Position numbers and translations under genes: made by a program. Below, in pieces: positions 1 to 8,951 of a DNA stretch of 64,000 nucleotides. Origin of the DNA: Thalassospiraceae bacterium LMO-SO8 (GTDB lineage Bacteria > Pseudomonadota > Alphaproteobacteria > Rhodospirillales > Casp-alpha2). The stretch is from contig CP134226.1 in the NCBI GenBank assembly GCA_031655335.1, positions 1,178,001 through 1,242,000 on the forward strand, in the 5' to 3' direction. The notes beneath the pieces are model-generated. The model was not told the DNA's origin. It ran no database searches and worked only from the letters and a program-made list of their open reading frames with translations. The first letter of the stretch is position 1. Each line of letters opens with the position of its first letter.

Positions 1-1713
1 CAGGCCTATCAGGACCGGCTGGAGGCGCTGAACGCCTGCGATTTCGGCGATCTGCTGCTGCTGTGTCTGGAACTGTTCCGCAACGCGCCGGAGGTCCTGG
101 CCAAATACCAGCGCCAGTTCCGCTACATCATGGTCGACGAATACCAGGACACCAACGTGGCGCAATACCTGTGGCTGCGCCTGCTGGCCCAGGCGCACAA
201 GAACATCTGCTGCGTCGGCGACGACGATCAATCCATCTATTCCTGGCGCGGGGCCGAGGTCGGCAACATCCTGCGGTTTGAGAAGGATTTCCCCGGCGCG
301 ACCGTGGTGCGGCTGGAGCGCAACTACCGCTCGACCTCGCACATCCTGGCCGCCGCCTCGGGCCTGATCGCGCACAACGACGGACGCCTCGGCAAGACCC
401 TGTGGACCGAGCAGAACGACGGCGACCCGGTGGTCGTGCGCGGCGTGTGGGACGGCGACGAGGAAGCCCGCGTGATCGGCGACGAGATCGAACGCCTGCA
501 CGGCAGCGGCCACAAGCTGAACGAGATCGCCGTGCTGGTGCGCGCCGGATTCCAGACCCGCGAGTTCGAGGAACGCCTGATCACCCTGGGCGTGCCCTAC
601 CGCGTGGTCGGCGGGCAAAGGTTCTACGAGCGTCAGGAAATCCGCGACGCCATCGCCTATCTGCGCGTCATCGCGCAGCCCGCCGACGACCTGGCGTTCG
701 AACGCATCGTCAACCTGCCCAAGCGCGGCCTCGGCGACGCCACCATGCAGGCCGTGCACCTGCACGCCCGCGCGCGCGGGCTGTCCCTGGTCGCGGCGGC
801 GCGGGAGATCTGCACGACCGACGAACTGAAACCCAAGGCCCGCCAGACCTTGAATGCGTTGATCGACGATTTCGACCGCTGGCGGGCGCTGGTTTCCGTG
901 ACCGATCACGTCGACGTGGTGAAAACCGTGCTGGACGAAAGCGGCTATACGGACATGTGGCGGGAATCGAAGGCGCCGGAAGCCCAGGGGCGGCTCGAAA
1001 ACCTCAAGGAACTGGTCGTCGCCCTGGAGGATTTCGACAACCTGGCCGGATTCCTGGAACACGTCAGCCTGGTCATGGAGAACGAGGAAAACGCCAGCGA
1101 CGACAAGGTCTCGCTGATGACCCTGCACGGCGCCAAGGGTCTGGAGTTCGAGACCGTGTTCCTGCCCGGCTGGGAGGAAGGCCTGTTCCCCCACCAGCGG
1201 GCCCTGGACGAAGGCGGCCTGCCGGCGCTGGAGGAAGAACGCCGGCTCGCCTATGTCGGGCTGACGCGGGCGCGCAAGCGCGCCGCCATATCCTTCGCCG
1301 CCAACCGGCGGGTCTATGGCCAGTGGCAGACGGCCCTGCCGTCGCGCTTCGTCGACGAACTGCCGAACGACAACATCAGCCGCCAGCAGGAACAGGGCCT
1401 GTATTCCGGGTCCGGCTACGGCGGCCTGGGGGGCGGCGGATATGACGGCGGCACGTCCTTTCCGGGCGCGCTACGGCGCAGCGGCCCCCGGGCGTCGCGT
1501 TTCGCCGGCGGCGGCAACGTGGGCGGCAATGGCGACTGGCGCGCGGCCGACCGTGGCGGCGCCGACGACAGCCTGACCGTGGGCACCCGCGTGTTCCATC
1601 AGAAATTCGGCTACGGCCGCATCAAGGCCAAGGACGGCGACAAATTGGAAATCGAGTTCGAAAAGGCCGGGCGCAAGAAGGTCATGGGCAGTTTCGTGGA
1701 AAGCGTGTCGTGA
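1..1713 (+). CDS. uvrD: UvrD/PcrA-type DNA helicase, 3' part
   Basis: ATP-dependent 3'-5' helicase of superfamily 1, used in nucleotide excision and mismatch repair. The reading frame is open from base 1, so about 570 C-terminal residues are visible and the start, with Walker A and motif Ia, lies upstream of the window. Helicase motifs appear in order: VDEYQDTN (motif II, about residue 45), VGDDDQSIYSWRGA (III), LERNYRS (IV), LMTLHGAKGLEF (V) and LAYVGLTRARKR (VI). After a Gly-rich linker (about 470-510) comes a Tudor-like C-terminal domain with FHQKFGYGRI, as in PcrA/UvrD. The next gene, prmA, starts within a few bases of this stop, so the two are probably cotranscribed. The family is certain; uvrD versus pcrA naming is a convention. 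Confidence 0.95.
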   Translation, partial: QAYQDRLEALNACDFGDLLLLCLELFRNAPEVLAKYQRQFRYIMVDEYQDTNVAQYLWLRLLAQAHKNICCVGDDDQSIYSWRGAEVGNILRFEKDFPGATVVRLERNYRSTSHILAAASGLIAHNDGRLGKTLWTEQNDGDPVVVRGVWDGDEEARVIGDEIERLHGSGHKLNEIAVLVRAGFQTREFEERLITLGVPYRVVGGQRFYERQEIRDAIAYLRVIAQPADDLAFERIVNLPKRGLGDATMQAVHLHARARGLSLVAAAREICTTDELKPKARQTLNALIDDFDRWRALVSVTDHVDVVKTVLDESGYTDMWRESKAPEAQGRLENLKELVVALEDFDNLAGFLEHVSLVMENEENASDDKVSLMTLHGAKGLEFETVFLPGWEEGLFPHQRALDEGGLPALEEERRLAYVGLTRARKRAAISFAANRRVYGQWQTALPSRFVDELPNDNISRQQEQGLYSGSGYGGLGGGGYDGGTSFPGALRRSGPRASRFAGGGNVGGNGDWRAADRGGADDSLTVGTRVFHQKFGYGRIKAKDGDKLEIEFEKAGRKKVMGSFVESVS

Positions 1714-1715
1714 CC

Positions 1716-2594
1716 ATGTCGGCGCAACGCTTCCTATGGTCCATTTCATTCCACACGACGGCGGCCGAGGTGCCGTTCCTCGAGGCCTGCCTGGAGCCGC
1801 TGTGCGAAAGCGTCTCGTCCTTCGGGGACGAGGACGGCGGCCCCTGGCGGGTCGAGGGCATCGCCGTGGACGAGCCGGACCGCGTCCGCCTCAAGGCGGC
1901 CTTGAACGCCGCCTTTCCGGGCGGCGATGCCCCCGTGCCGGTCATCGACCTGATCCCGCCCCGGGACTGGCTGACGGAAAACATCTTCGAATTCCCGCCG
2001 CTCACCGTCGGCCGTTTCTTCATCCACGGATCTCACTACGACGGGCCGGTGCCGGGCGGGCAGATTCCCCTGCTGCTGGATGCCGGCACGGCCTTCGGCT
2101 CGGGCGAACACGGCTCGACCGCCGGCTGCCTCGCCTGTATCGGCGACCTGGCGCGCAAACACCGCCCGGGCCGCGTGCTCGACATGGGCTGCGGGTCCGG
2201 CATCCTGGGCATCGCCGCGGCCAAGCTGTGGAACGTGCCCGTGGTCGCCACGGACATCGACGCCGAGGCCGCGCGGGTCACCACCCTGAACGCGGACCGC
2301 AACGGCGTCGGCCATCTGGTCACCGCCGTCACCGCCCCCGGATACAACGCCCCCATCGTGCGCCAGGCGGCCCCTTACGGCCTGATCGTGGAAAACATCC
2401 TGGCCCGGCCGATCCGCCGGCTATCCCGCGACCTCGCCCGCCACCTTGCCCCCGGCGGGGTCTGCGTGCTGTCGGGCCTGGTGGTGCGCGACGCGCAACT
2501 GGTCATCACCGCCCACCACCGCCAGGGCCTGCGCCTCATCCGCCACATGACCATCAACGGCTGGCGGACCCTGGTGATGCGGAAACCCCTCTAG
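1716..2594 (+). CDS. prmA: Ribosomal protein L11 methyltransferase
   Basis: SAM-dependent methyltransferase that modifies ribosomal protein L11. The 292 residues match the family length. The SAM-binding motif VLDMGCGSGILGIAAAK is near residue 155, preceded by FGSGEHGST, and ENILARP carries the NILA signature of PrmA. I chose ATG at 1716; a GTG at 1710 overlapping the uvrD stop is an alternative and would give translational coupling. Its TAG stop overlaps the stop of the convergent photolyase gene in a shared CTAG at 2591-2594, leaving no room for a terminator. Confidence 0.93.
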   Translation: MSAQRFLWSISFHTTAAEVPFLEACLEPLCESVSSFGDEDGGPWRVEGIAVDEPDRVRLKAALNAAFPGGDAPVPVIDLIPPRDWLTENIFEFPPLTVGRFFIHGSHYDGPVPGGQIPLLLDAGTAFGSGEHGSTAGCLACIGDLARKHRPGRVLDMGCGSGILGIAAAKLWNVPVVATDIDAEAARVTTLNADRNGVGHLVTAVTAPGYNAPIVRQAAPYGLIVENILARPIRRLSRDLARHLAPGGVCVLSGLVVRDAQLVITAHHRQGLRLIRHMTINGWRTLVMRKPL

Positions 2595-4027
2595 CCGCGC
2601 TTCAGCGACTTGAACGCCGCCAGCGCCCGGTCCCGCGCCCCCTTGTGGTCGACGACGGGCGCGGGATAGTCGCGGCCCAACGCCACCCCGGCATCGGCCA
2701 GGACATCCATGGGCGCCGTCCAGGGGGCATGGATGTATTTCTTGGGCAGGGCCGCGATTTCCGGGACCCAGCGGCGCACGTAATCGCCGGCGCCGTCGAA
2801 CTTCTCCCCCTGCAGGATCGGATTGAAGATGCGGAAATAGGGGGCGGCGTCGGCGCCACAGCCCGCGACCCATTGCCAGTTGAACGGGTTGGACGCGGGA
2901 TCGGCATCCAGCAGCGTGTCCCAGAACCAAGCCTCCCCCGCCTGCCAGGGCTGCAACAGGTGCTTGACCAGGAACGAGGCCGCGACCATGCGCACGCGGT
3001 TGTGCATGGTGCCCGTGGCCCAAAGCTCGCGCATGCCCGCGTCGACGATGGGATAGCCGGTTTGTCCGCGCCGCCAGGCGGCGAGCAAGGTATCGTCGGG
3101 CATCCAGGGGAAGGTCTCGAACTTGCCGTCCATGGGCCGTTCGGCCAAATCCGGGAAATGGTACAGGACATGATGGGCGAATTCCCGCCACACCAGTTCC
3201 TTCAGGAACGTCTCCCGGCCCTGGCCGAGCGGGGCCGCCTTTACGGCGGCGGCCCAAACCTGGCGCGGGCCGATGTCGCCCCAGGCCAGATGCGCGGACA
3301 GACCCGAGGTCGCCGCCACACCGGGAAAATCACGCTTTGCCGCATAGCCCGCGACGGTGCCATTGAGAAACCGGCCCAGGCGGTCCTCGGCCCCTTGGGC
3401 CCCCGGCGCCCAATGATCGAAGAAACCGGCCGCCCAATCGGGGGAGCGGGGCGTCAGGCCCCAGGCCGCCAGACCGTCGCTCGCCGGCCAGACTTGCGGT
3501 GCCGCTAAGGAGTCCGGTGCCGCCATCGGCGGCGGCGGGTCGCCGGCGGCGCGGCAGGCCTGCCAGAACCGAGTGTAGACCTTGTAGCCGCCGCCGGCCT
3601 TGGTCGTGATTTCCCAGGGTTCGGCCAAAAGCGCGCCGTTGAAGCTTTCGGCCCCGATGCCCCGGGCCCGCAGGGCCGCCTTGATCTCCGTGTCGCGGGC
3701 GGTCGATCCCTTGTCGTAACAGCGGTTCCACAGGACCCCATCGGCCCCCGTCTCCGTGATCAGGGTGTCCAGCACGGCACCCGCCGCCCCCCGGCGCAGG
3801 ATCAGGCGCGATCCCAACGCCGCCAGATCATCGGTCAGGGCCGCCAGGGAATGATGCAGCCACCAGCGCGACGCCCCGCCCGGCGGGCGCAGGCCGGGCG
3901 TGTCTTCGTCCAGGATGAAGACCGGCACCACCGGCCGCCCCGTCGCCGCCGCGCGGGCCAGGGCCGGATTGTCGGCCAGGCGCAGGTCGCGGCGGAACCA
4001 AACGATGACGGGAGAGGGCGTGGACAT
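2591..4027 (-). CDS. phr: Deoxyribodipyrimidine photolyase
   Basis: Light-driven FAD enzyme that splits cyclobutane pyrimidine dimers. At 478 residues it is about the size of E. coli PhrB. The N-terminal alpha/beta antenna domain begins VIVWFRRDLRLADNPAL. The C-terminal FAD-binding half has EFAHHVLYHFPD, PIVDAGMRELWATGTMHNR and DAAPYFRIFNP, the signatures of class I CPD photolyases. ATG 4027 places the conserved FRRDLR close to the N-terminus; the open frame continues upstream to 4150 without homologous sequence. It is divergent from the aldehyde dehydrogenase gene and convergent with prmA. I see no HY5-like tail that would suggest a cryptochrome. Confidence 0.93.
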   Translation of the reverse strand: MSTPSPVIVWFRRDLRLADNPALARAAATGRPVVPVFILDEDTPGLRPPGGASRWWLHHSLAALTDDLAALGSRLILRRGAAGAVLDTLITETGADGVLWNRCYDKGSTARDTEIKAALRARGIGAESFNGALLAEPWEITTKAGGGYKVYTRFWQACRAAGDPPPPMAAPDSLAAPQVWPASDGLAAWGLTPRSPDWAAGFFDHWAPGAQGAEDRLGRFLNGTVAGYAAKRDFPGVAATSGLSAHLAWGDIGPRQVWAAAVKAAPLGQGRETFLKELVWREFAHHVLYHFPDLAERPMDGKFETFPWMPDDTLLAAWRRGQTGYPIVDAGMRELWATGTMHNRVRMVAASFLVKHLLQPWQAGEAWFWDTLLDADPASNPFNWQWVAGCGADAAPYFRIFNPILQGEKFDGAGDYVRRWVPEIAALPKKYIHAPWTAPMDVLADAGVALGRDYPAPVVDHKGARDRALAAFKSLKRG

Positions 4028-4098
4028 GGCGGGCAAGCTCCGAATACGGGTCGGGATGCAAACTATACCCCAAGCGGGTGGCGGCGACCCGCCCCTAT

Positions 4099-4137
4099 GG
4101 TATACCGTTTGCCAAACACAGGCCGCCTTGGGCGGCC
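4099..4137. promoter_or_regulatory. Palindrome and hairpin ahead of the aldehyde dehydrogenase gene
   Basis: An 8-bp perfect palindrome GGTATACC (4099-4106) is followed by a hairpin with arms GGCCGCC (4121-4127) and GGCGGCC (4131-4137) and a 3-nt loop, just before the AGGAG ribosome site at 4151. The palindrome lies between divergent genes and resembles a GntR-family half-site pair; the hairpin could lie in the mRNA leader. Function is inferred from position only. Confidence 0.35.
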
Positions 4138-4161
4138 GCATCGCATACACAGGAGACGACC

Positions 4162-5667
4162 ATGACGACCGCCTTGCAGAACACCATCAACCCCCAGGAC
4201 TTCTATGCGCCGAAAGGCATGCTGATCGGGGGGCGCTGGGTCGAGGCCGTCTCGGGTGCTGCCATCGCCGTGGAAAACCCGGCCAACCGGACCCAGGTCG
4301 CCGAGGTGCCGCGGGGCGGGGCCGAAGACGTGGACAAGGCCGTCGCCGCCGCCGCCCAGGCGTTCCCCGCCTGGGCCCGCACCAACCCGCGCGAACGCGG
4401 CCGGGCATTGCTGCGCATCGCCGACGCCATGGACGCCCGGGCCGAGGAAATGGCCCGCACCATCGCCCTGGAGACCGGCAACGCCCTGCGCACCCAGGCC
4501 CGGCCCGAGGCCAAGGTGTCGGCCGACATCTTCCGCTATTACGGCGGCCTGGGCAGCGAGTTGAAGGGCGAGACCATTCCCTTGGGCGAAAACGTGCTGA
4601 GCTACACCCGGCGCGAGCCGCTCGGCGTGGTCGGCGCGGTCATTCCGTGGAACGCGCCGGTCCTGCTGGGCGCCCTGAAGATCGCGGCCGGGCTGGTGTC
4701 CGGCAACACGGTGGTTCTGAAAGCCGCCGAGGACGCGCCCTTGGGCGTGCTGATGATGGCCGACATCTGTCAGGAATTCCTGCCCGAAGGCGTGCTCAAC
4801 GTGCTGACCGGCTACGGCGCCGAATGCGGCGGGCCGCTCGCCAATCATCCGGCCATCGCCAAGCTGTCGTTCACCGGATCGACCGAGGTCGGCAAGATCA
4901 TGATGCGCGCGGCGGCGGAGAGGATCGTGCCCGTGTCGCTGGAACTGGGCGGCAAGAGCCCGTCCATCGTGTTCCCCGACGCGGACGAGGACTGGGTGGT
5001 CGACGGCATCATCGCCGCCATGCGCTTCACCCGGCAGAGCCAATCCTGCACGGCGGGATCGCGCCTGTTTCTGCATGCGGACATCTTCGATTCGTTCCTC
5101 GACAAGCTGGCCAAGAAAACGTCGACCCTGAAGCTCGGCGATCCGCTGGACGAAGCCACCGACGTCGGCACGATCATCAACGAAAAGCAGTTCCGCCGGG
5201 TCTGCGGCTATGTCGAGGAAGGCCTCAAGCGCGATGACGCGCGCCTGGTCATGGGCGGCCTGCCGCCGGAAACGGGTCCGCTCAGCGAGGGCTACTTCGC
5301 CGTGCCGACCCTGTTCGCCGATGCCTCCAACGACTGGCGCCTGGCGCGCGAGGAAATCTTCGGCCCGGTCCTGGTGGCGATCCGCTGGACCGACACGGAC
5401 GAAGTCATCCGCATGGCCAACGACAGCCACTACGGCCTCGCCGCCTATGTCTGGACCCACGACATCGGCCAGGGCCTGCGCACGGCCCATGCCATCGAAA
5501 GCGGCTGGGTCCAGGTCAACCAGGGCGGCGGCCAGGTGCCGGGTCATTCCTACGGCGGCTATAAGCAAAGCGGCCTGGGCCGGGAGTTTTCCCTGGAAGG
5601 CATGCTGGAAAGCTTCACCCAGCGCAAGAACGTGACCGTGAACCTGGACACCCCTTCGGGCCGCTGA
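4162..5667 (+). CDS. NAD(P)-dependent aldehyde dehydrogenase
   Basis: Oxidises an aldehyde to a carboxylic acid with NAD(P)+; the substrate cannot be read from the sequence. The 501 residues cover a full ALDH-superfamily protein: the SFTGSTEVG cofactor loop, the catalytic Glu in SLELGGKSP, the nucleophilic Cys in QSQSCTAGSR and the EEIFGPVL motif. ATG 4162 has AGGAG at 4151. It has its own upstream region with a palindrome and hairpin. The closest named groups by motif are betaine-aldehyde and 4-hydroxybenzaldehyde-type dehydrogenases, but that is not decisive. Confidence 0.9.
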   Translation: MTTALQNTINPQDFYAPKGMLIGGRWVEAVSGAAIAVENPANRTQVAEVPRGGAEDVDKAVAAAAQAFPAWARTNPRERGRALLRIADAMDARAEEMARTIALETGNALRTQARPEAKVSADIFRYYGGLGSELKGETIPLGENVLSYTRREPLGVVGAVIPWNAPVLLGALKIAAGLVSGNTVVLKAAEDAPLGVLMMADICQEFLPEGVLNVLTGYGAECGGPLANHPAIAKLSFTGSTEVGKIMMRAAAERIVPVSLELGGKSPSIVFPDADEDWVVDGIIAAMRFTRQSQSCTAGSRLFLHADIFDSFLDKLAKKTSTLKLGDPLDEATDVGTIINEKQFRRVCGYVEEGLKRDDARLVMGGLPPETGPLSEGYFAVPTLFADASNDWRLAREEIFGPVLVAIRWTDTDEVIRMANDSHYGLAAYVWTHDIGQGLRTAHAIESGWVQVNQGGGQVPGHSYGGYKQSGLGREFSLEGMLESFTQRKNVTVNLDTPSGR

Positions 5668-5691
5668 CCGGGCGGCGCCGGGTGGCCAAGG

Positions 5692-5715
5692 CCCGGGATC
5701 GTGTCTGATCCCGGG
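5692..5715. terminator. Hairpin between convergent aldehyde dehydrogenase and MFS genes
   Basis: Perfect 9-bp inverted repeat CCCGGGATC / GATCCCGGG with a 6-nt loop (GTGTCT), abutting the stop codon of the MFS gene. There is no T-run on either strand, so it may be a weak bidirectional terminator or a 3'-end stabilising hairpin. Confidence 0.5.
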
Positions 5716-7260
5716 TCAGGTGTTCCGGGCTTTCTTCTTCGCCACGTCGCCCACCAGCAGGATCAACGGGATCGCCGCGGCCGAGGCGACGGCGAACATG
5801 CCGAAGCCGTTGAGATAGCTGATCAGGGCCGCCTGATGACCCATTTCGCGCGACAGGCGCGCCAGGCCCTCGACCGTCTCCATCTCCCACCCGCCCATCA
5901 CCCAGGGCAGTTTCAGCACCGGGTTGAAGTCGGTGATGTGTTCGGTCAGGTATTCGTAATTGCGTTGGCTGGAGCGCACGATCTCGGTCACCGTCATCGA
6001 GATGAAGAAGCTGGAGCCGATGTTGCGCAGCAGGTGATAGACCGAGGTCGTTTCGTCCAGGTCCTTGGGGTCCACGGTCGAAAACGTCAGCACCGTCAAC
6101 GGCACCCAGATGACCCCGCCGGCGAACCCCTGCAACACGCCGTTGAGCGCGAATTCGAAGGGCGTGGTGTTCAGGTTGGCCGTCATCAGCCACAGCCCGA
6201 CCGCGACCTGGGCGAGGAAGCCCGCGATGATGGTGCGTCTGGGAAACCGCTGGCCGACGATGCCGGCCACGAAAAACCCCACCATGGCGCCGATCCCGCG
6301 CGAGCCGACGACGTAGCCGATCAGGGAGTCCGGCAGGTCCATGTGTTGGCGCATCAATCCGGGCAGAACGACCATCGGCGTGAAGTTCAGCATGCCGTAG
6401 ATCGTCACCAACACGAGACCGATGGCGTAATTGCGGTTGAGCAACAGGCGCAGGTCGAGGAACGGCTTGGCGTGGGTCAGGCTGTGGGCGACGAACATGT
6501 AGAAGGCGACGACGGCGACGAAGACCTCGATGACGATTTCCGGGGACTGGAACCAGTCGAGCCGCTGGCCACGGGACAGCGCCAGCTGAAGACAGGCGAT
6601 GGCGAGGGAGATCAGGATGAAGCCGGTCCATTCCAGCTTGATCTGCACCTGACGGCGCATGCGCGGCAGAGCGAAGAACACCGCGAACGACGCGCCGATC
6701 GCCACCGGCACCAGGATGTAGAAGGCATAGCGCCAGGTATAGGTCTCCGCCATCACGCCGCCGATCATCGGCCCGACGAAGGCCCCCATGACGACGCCGA
6801 CACCGTACAGGCCGATGACCATGCCGTGCTGGTGTTTGGGAAAGATGTCGAGAACCACCGTCTGGCCCATGGGCGACAGAGGGGCACCACCGGCGCCCTG
6901 GACGATACGCCAGAAAATCAGCGCCTCAAGGGAATTGGCCGCGCCGCAGAAATAGGTGGCGACGCCGAACACGGCCAGGCTGACGACCAGCAGGTTGCGC
7001 CGCCCGAAACGCCCGGCCAGCCAGCCCGTCAGCGGCGTCGCCACCGCCGTGGCCAGGATATTGAAGGTCATGGCCCAGGAGATTTCGTCGGGCGTCGCCG
7101 ACATGGTGCCCTGAAGCTGCGGCAGCACCGCCGCCACGATGAGGATCGAGGTCGAGTAGAGGGTGACGCTTAAAACGATGACCGCGAGAATCACCCAACG
7201 CCGCGCCGGAGTGAGTTCCGGCCGGGATTGCAGGGCGCCGACCGCGTTGTCGATGGGCAC
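5716..7260 (-). CDS. EmrB/QacA-type MFS drug efflux transporter (DHA2)
   Basis: Proton-driven inner-membrane exporter with 14 predicted membrane segments over 514 residues, the DHA2 size. The N-terminal half has LPQLQGTMSATPDEISWAM and GWLAGRFGRRN (MFS loop 2-3 motif). It is divergent from marR-emrA, whose membrane fusion protein is its natural partner. The start is GTG 7260, with AGGA upstream on the minus strand. The intergenic space carries an inverted repeat that probably controls both directions. The pump pair presumably uses an outer-membrane channel encoded elsewhere, since no TolC-like gene is in the window. Confidence 0.9.
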   Translation of the reverse strand: MPIDNAVGALQSRPELTPARRWVILAVIVLSVTLYSTSILIVAAVLPQLQGTMSATPDEISWAMTFNILATAVATPLTGWLAGRFGRRNLLVVSLAVFGVATYFCGAANSLEALIFWRIVQGAGGAPLSPMGQTVVLDIFPKHQHGMVIGLYGVGVVMGAFVGPMIGGVMAETYTWRYAFYILVPVAIGASFAVFFALPRMRRQVQIKLEWTGFILISLAIACLQLALSRGQRLDWFQSPEIVIEVFVAVVAFYMFVAHSLTHAKPFLDLRLLLNRNYAIGLVLVTIYGMLNFTPMVVLPGLMRQHMDLPDSLIGYVVGSRGIGAMVGFFVAGIVGQRFPRRTIIAGFLAQVAVGLWLMTANLNTTPFEFALNGVLQGFAGGVIWVPLTVLTFSTVDPKDLDETTSVYHLLRNIGSSFFISMTVTEIVRSSQRNYEYLTEHITDFNPVLKLPWVMGGWEMETVEGLARLSREMGHQAALISYLNGFGMFAVASAAAIPLILLVGDVAKKKARNT

Positions 7261-7276
7261 GGAATTGGTAATCCTG

Positions 7277-7313
7277 TTGACAGTAAGGGCTGCAATAGTA
7301 AGAATACTTACTA
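7277..7313 (+). promoter_or_regulatory. marR-emrA promoter with MarR-type operator
   Basis: TTGACA at 7277-7282 and AAGAAT at 7300-7305 (17-bp spacing) form a promoter for marR. Overlapping the -10 is a perfect inverted repeat at 7296-7313 with arms TAGTAAG and CTTACTA and a 4-bp centre (AATA). On the minus strand TTGCGA and TACTAT (16-bp spacing) over the same repeat could serve the emrB-like gene. An 18-bp palindrome over both promoters is typical of MarR autorepression; binding is inferred. Confidence 0.65.
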
Positions 7314-7336
7314 ATTTCGCAAGGGAAATTCCTTAC

Positions 7337-7843
7337 ATGGCCAAAATCGACACGCAGGGCGCCCTGTCCGAAGGCCGCTACCTTGCCTTCCTGATCGTGG
7401 AGGCCGCGCGCCTGCAACGCACGGTGTTCGACCGCCGTGTGCGCAAGATGGGCTTCACCCGCACGCAATGGCTGGCGCTGCGCCGGGTCGGCGACCAGCC
7501 GGGCGTCAGCCAGTCGGAACTGGCCGAACTGCTGGAGGTCGAAAAGGCGTCGGCCGGACGCCTGATCGACAAGCTGGAGGAGTTCGGCTGGCTGGAGCGC
7601 CGCCCCGACGACACCGACCGGCGCATCAAGCGCATCTACATGACCGACCTGGGACGGCGCATCCACGGCGAGGTCAGCCCCATCGCCGAGGCCATGGTCG
7701 AGGAGGAACTGTCCGGCCTCAGCCGCCGGGAACGCGAAACCCTGACCGACCTTTTGTTGAACGTGAAGCAGCGGCTGCAGGAAATGGCCAGCGACAACGA
7801 CACCATCCAATCGACGGAACTCGAGAAAATAAATGCCGAATGA
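7337..7843 (+). CDS. MarR-family transcriptional regulator
   Basis: Winged-helix dimeric repressor, usually relieved by a small phenolic or drug-like ligand. It has 168 residues. The DNA-binding part includes QSELAELLEVEKASAGRLIDK (recognition helix) and the wing residues ERRPDDTDRRIKRIY, about residues 55-100. ATG 7337 is preferred over the longer open frame because it follows AAGGGA and the MarR fold begins right after it. The stop overlaps the start of emrA by 11 bases, so the two are translationally coupled. It probably represses both its own operon and the divergent efflux gene. Confidence 0.93.
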   Translation: MAKIDTQGALSEGRYLAFLIVEAARLQRTVFDRRVRKMGFTRTQWLALRRVGDQPGVSQSELAELLEVEKASAGRLIDKLEEFGWLERRPDDTDRRIKRIYMTDLGRRIHGEVSPIAEAMVEEELSGLSRRERETLTDLLLNVKQRLQEMASDNDTIQSTELEKINAE

Positions 7844-8951
7844 GCAGACCCCCATCACCCTGAACGGGCATGAAGACCTGAAACGGGCGGCGAAGAAGGC
7901 GAAGCGCATGCGCCTGCTGCTGCTGGGCGTGGTGCCGCTGCTGGCCGTGATCCTCGCCGTCGGCTACTGGCTGCTGGGCGCGCGTTACGTGGCGACGGAA
8001 AACGCCTATGTGAAGACCGACATCGCCAAGCTGGCGGCCGAAATATCCGGCCGCGCCATCGAAGTCCGCGCCAAGGCCCATATGCAGGTCACGCAAGGCG
8101 ACGTGCTGGTGCGCATCGACCCCGAACCCTTCAAGCTGGCCCAGGCCCGCGCCCAGGCCGAACTGGACGCCGCCCGCCGCGAGGTCGAAACCCTGGCCGC
8201 GACCCTGAAGGAGGCCCGGGTCGAGCTGCGCGACGCCACGGACCGCGCGGTCTATTTCCGCAAGCGGCTGGAACGCGAACGGCAACTGGTCAAACGCGGC
8301 GTCACGTCGCACGCCCGGTTCGACGAAATGGAAAACGACGCCAACGCCGCCGACGACCGCGTCGTCCTGGCGCGCCAGAAGATTCAGCGCATCCAGGCAT
8401 CGCTGGGCAGCGACCCGGAGCAGCCGGTCGACGCCCATCCCCTGGTGCGGACCAAGCAGGCCGCCCTCGACCAGGCCAATCTCGACCTCGCGCGCACCAC
8501 CGTCACGGCCCCCGCCAGCGGCGTCGTGGTGACCGTGCCCCTGGTCGCGGGCGAACAGATCACCGCGTCCGAACCCCTGTTCGCCATCGTCACGGACACG
8601 CCGCCCTGGGTCGACGCCAACTTCAAGGAGACCGAGTTGACCCATGTGCGCCCGGGGCAGAAGGCGACGGTGGTCCTGGATATCTACCCCGACGTGACCT
8701 GGCAGGCCGAGGTCGAAAGCATTTCCCCCGCGACGGGTGCCGAATTCGCGATCCTGCCGCCGCAGAACGCGTCGGGCAACTGGGTCAAGGTGGTGCAACG
8801 CCTGCCGGTGCGGCTCCGCCTGCTGCCCCATGCCGACGCGCCGCCGCTGCGCGCCGGGATGACCGCCACGGCCAAGATCGACACGGGCCGCGAACGCTCC
8901 GTCGCCGACCTTTTGGGCATCTTCCCGGCCTGGGCACGCGGCAAGAACTAG
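7833..8951 (+). CDS. EmrA/HlyD-type membrane fusion protein
   Basis: Periplasmic adaptor that couples an inner-membrane MFS pump to an outer-membrane channel. It has 372 residues: a cytoplasmic basic N-terminus, one membrane segment (about 27-48), then a biotinyl-lipoyl-like half (AEISGRAIEVRAKAHMQVTQG), a coiled-coil hairpin (about 100-200), the second lipoyl half (TTVTAPASGVVVTVPL) and a beta-barrel. It overlaps marR by 11 bases and ends in CTAG shared with the convergent lysR gene. Its partner is the divergent DHA2 transporter. Confidence 0.92.
   Translation: MPNEQTPITLNGHEDLKRAAKKAKRMRLLLLGVVPLLAVILAVGYWLLGARYVATENAYVKTDIAKLAAEISGRAIEVRAKAHMQVTQGDVLVRIDPEPFKLAQARAQAELDAARREVETLAATLKEARVELRDATDRAVYFRKRLERERQLVKRGVTSHARFDEMENDANAADDRVVLARQKIQRIQASLGSDPEQPVDAHPLVRTKQAALDQANLDLARTTVTAPASGVVVTVPLVAGEQITASEPLFAIVTDTPPWVDANFKETELTHVRPGQKATVVLDIYPDVTWQAEVESISPATGAEFAILPPQNASGNWVKVVQRLPVRLRLLPHADAPPLRAGMTATAKIDTGRERSVADLLGIFPAWARGKN

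Noticed and set aside
4063-5568. 501-codon antisense ORF over the aldehyde dehydrogenase gene
   Set aside because: GC-rich shadow; composition is His/Gly/Arg-rich with no domain, while the opposite strand has a full ALDH.
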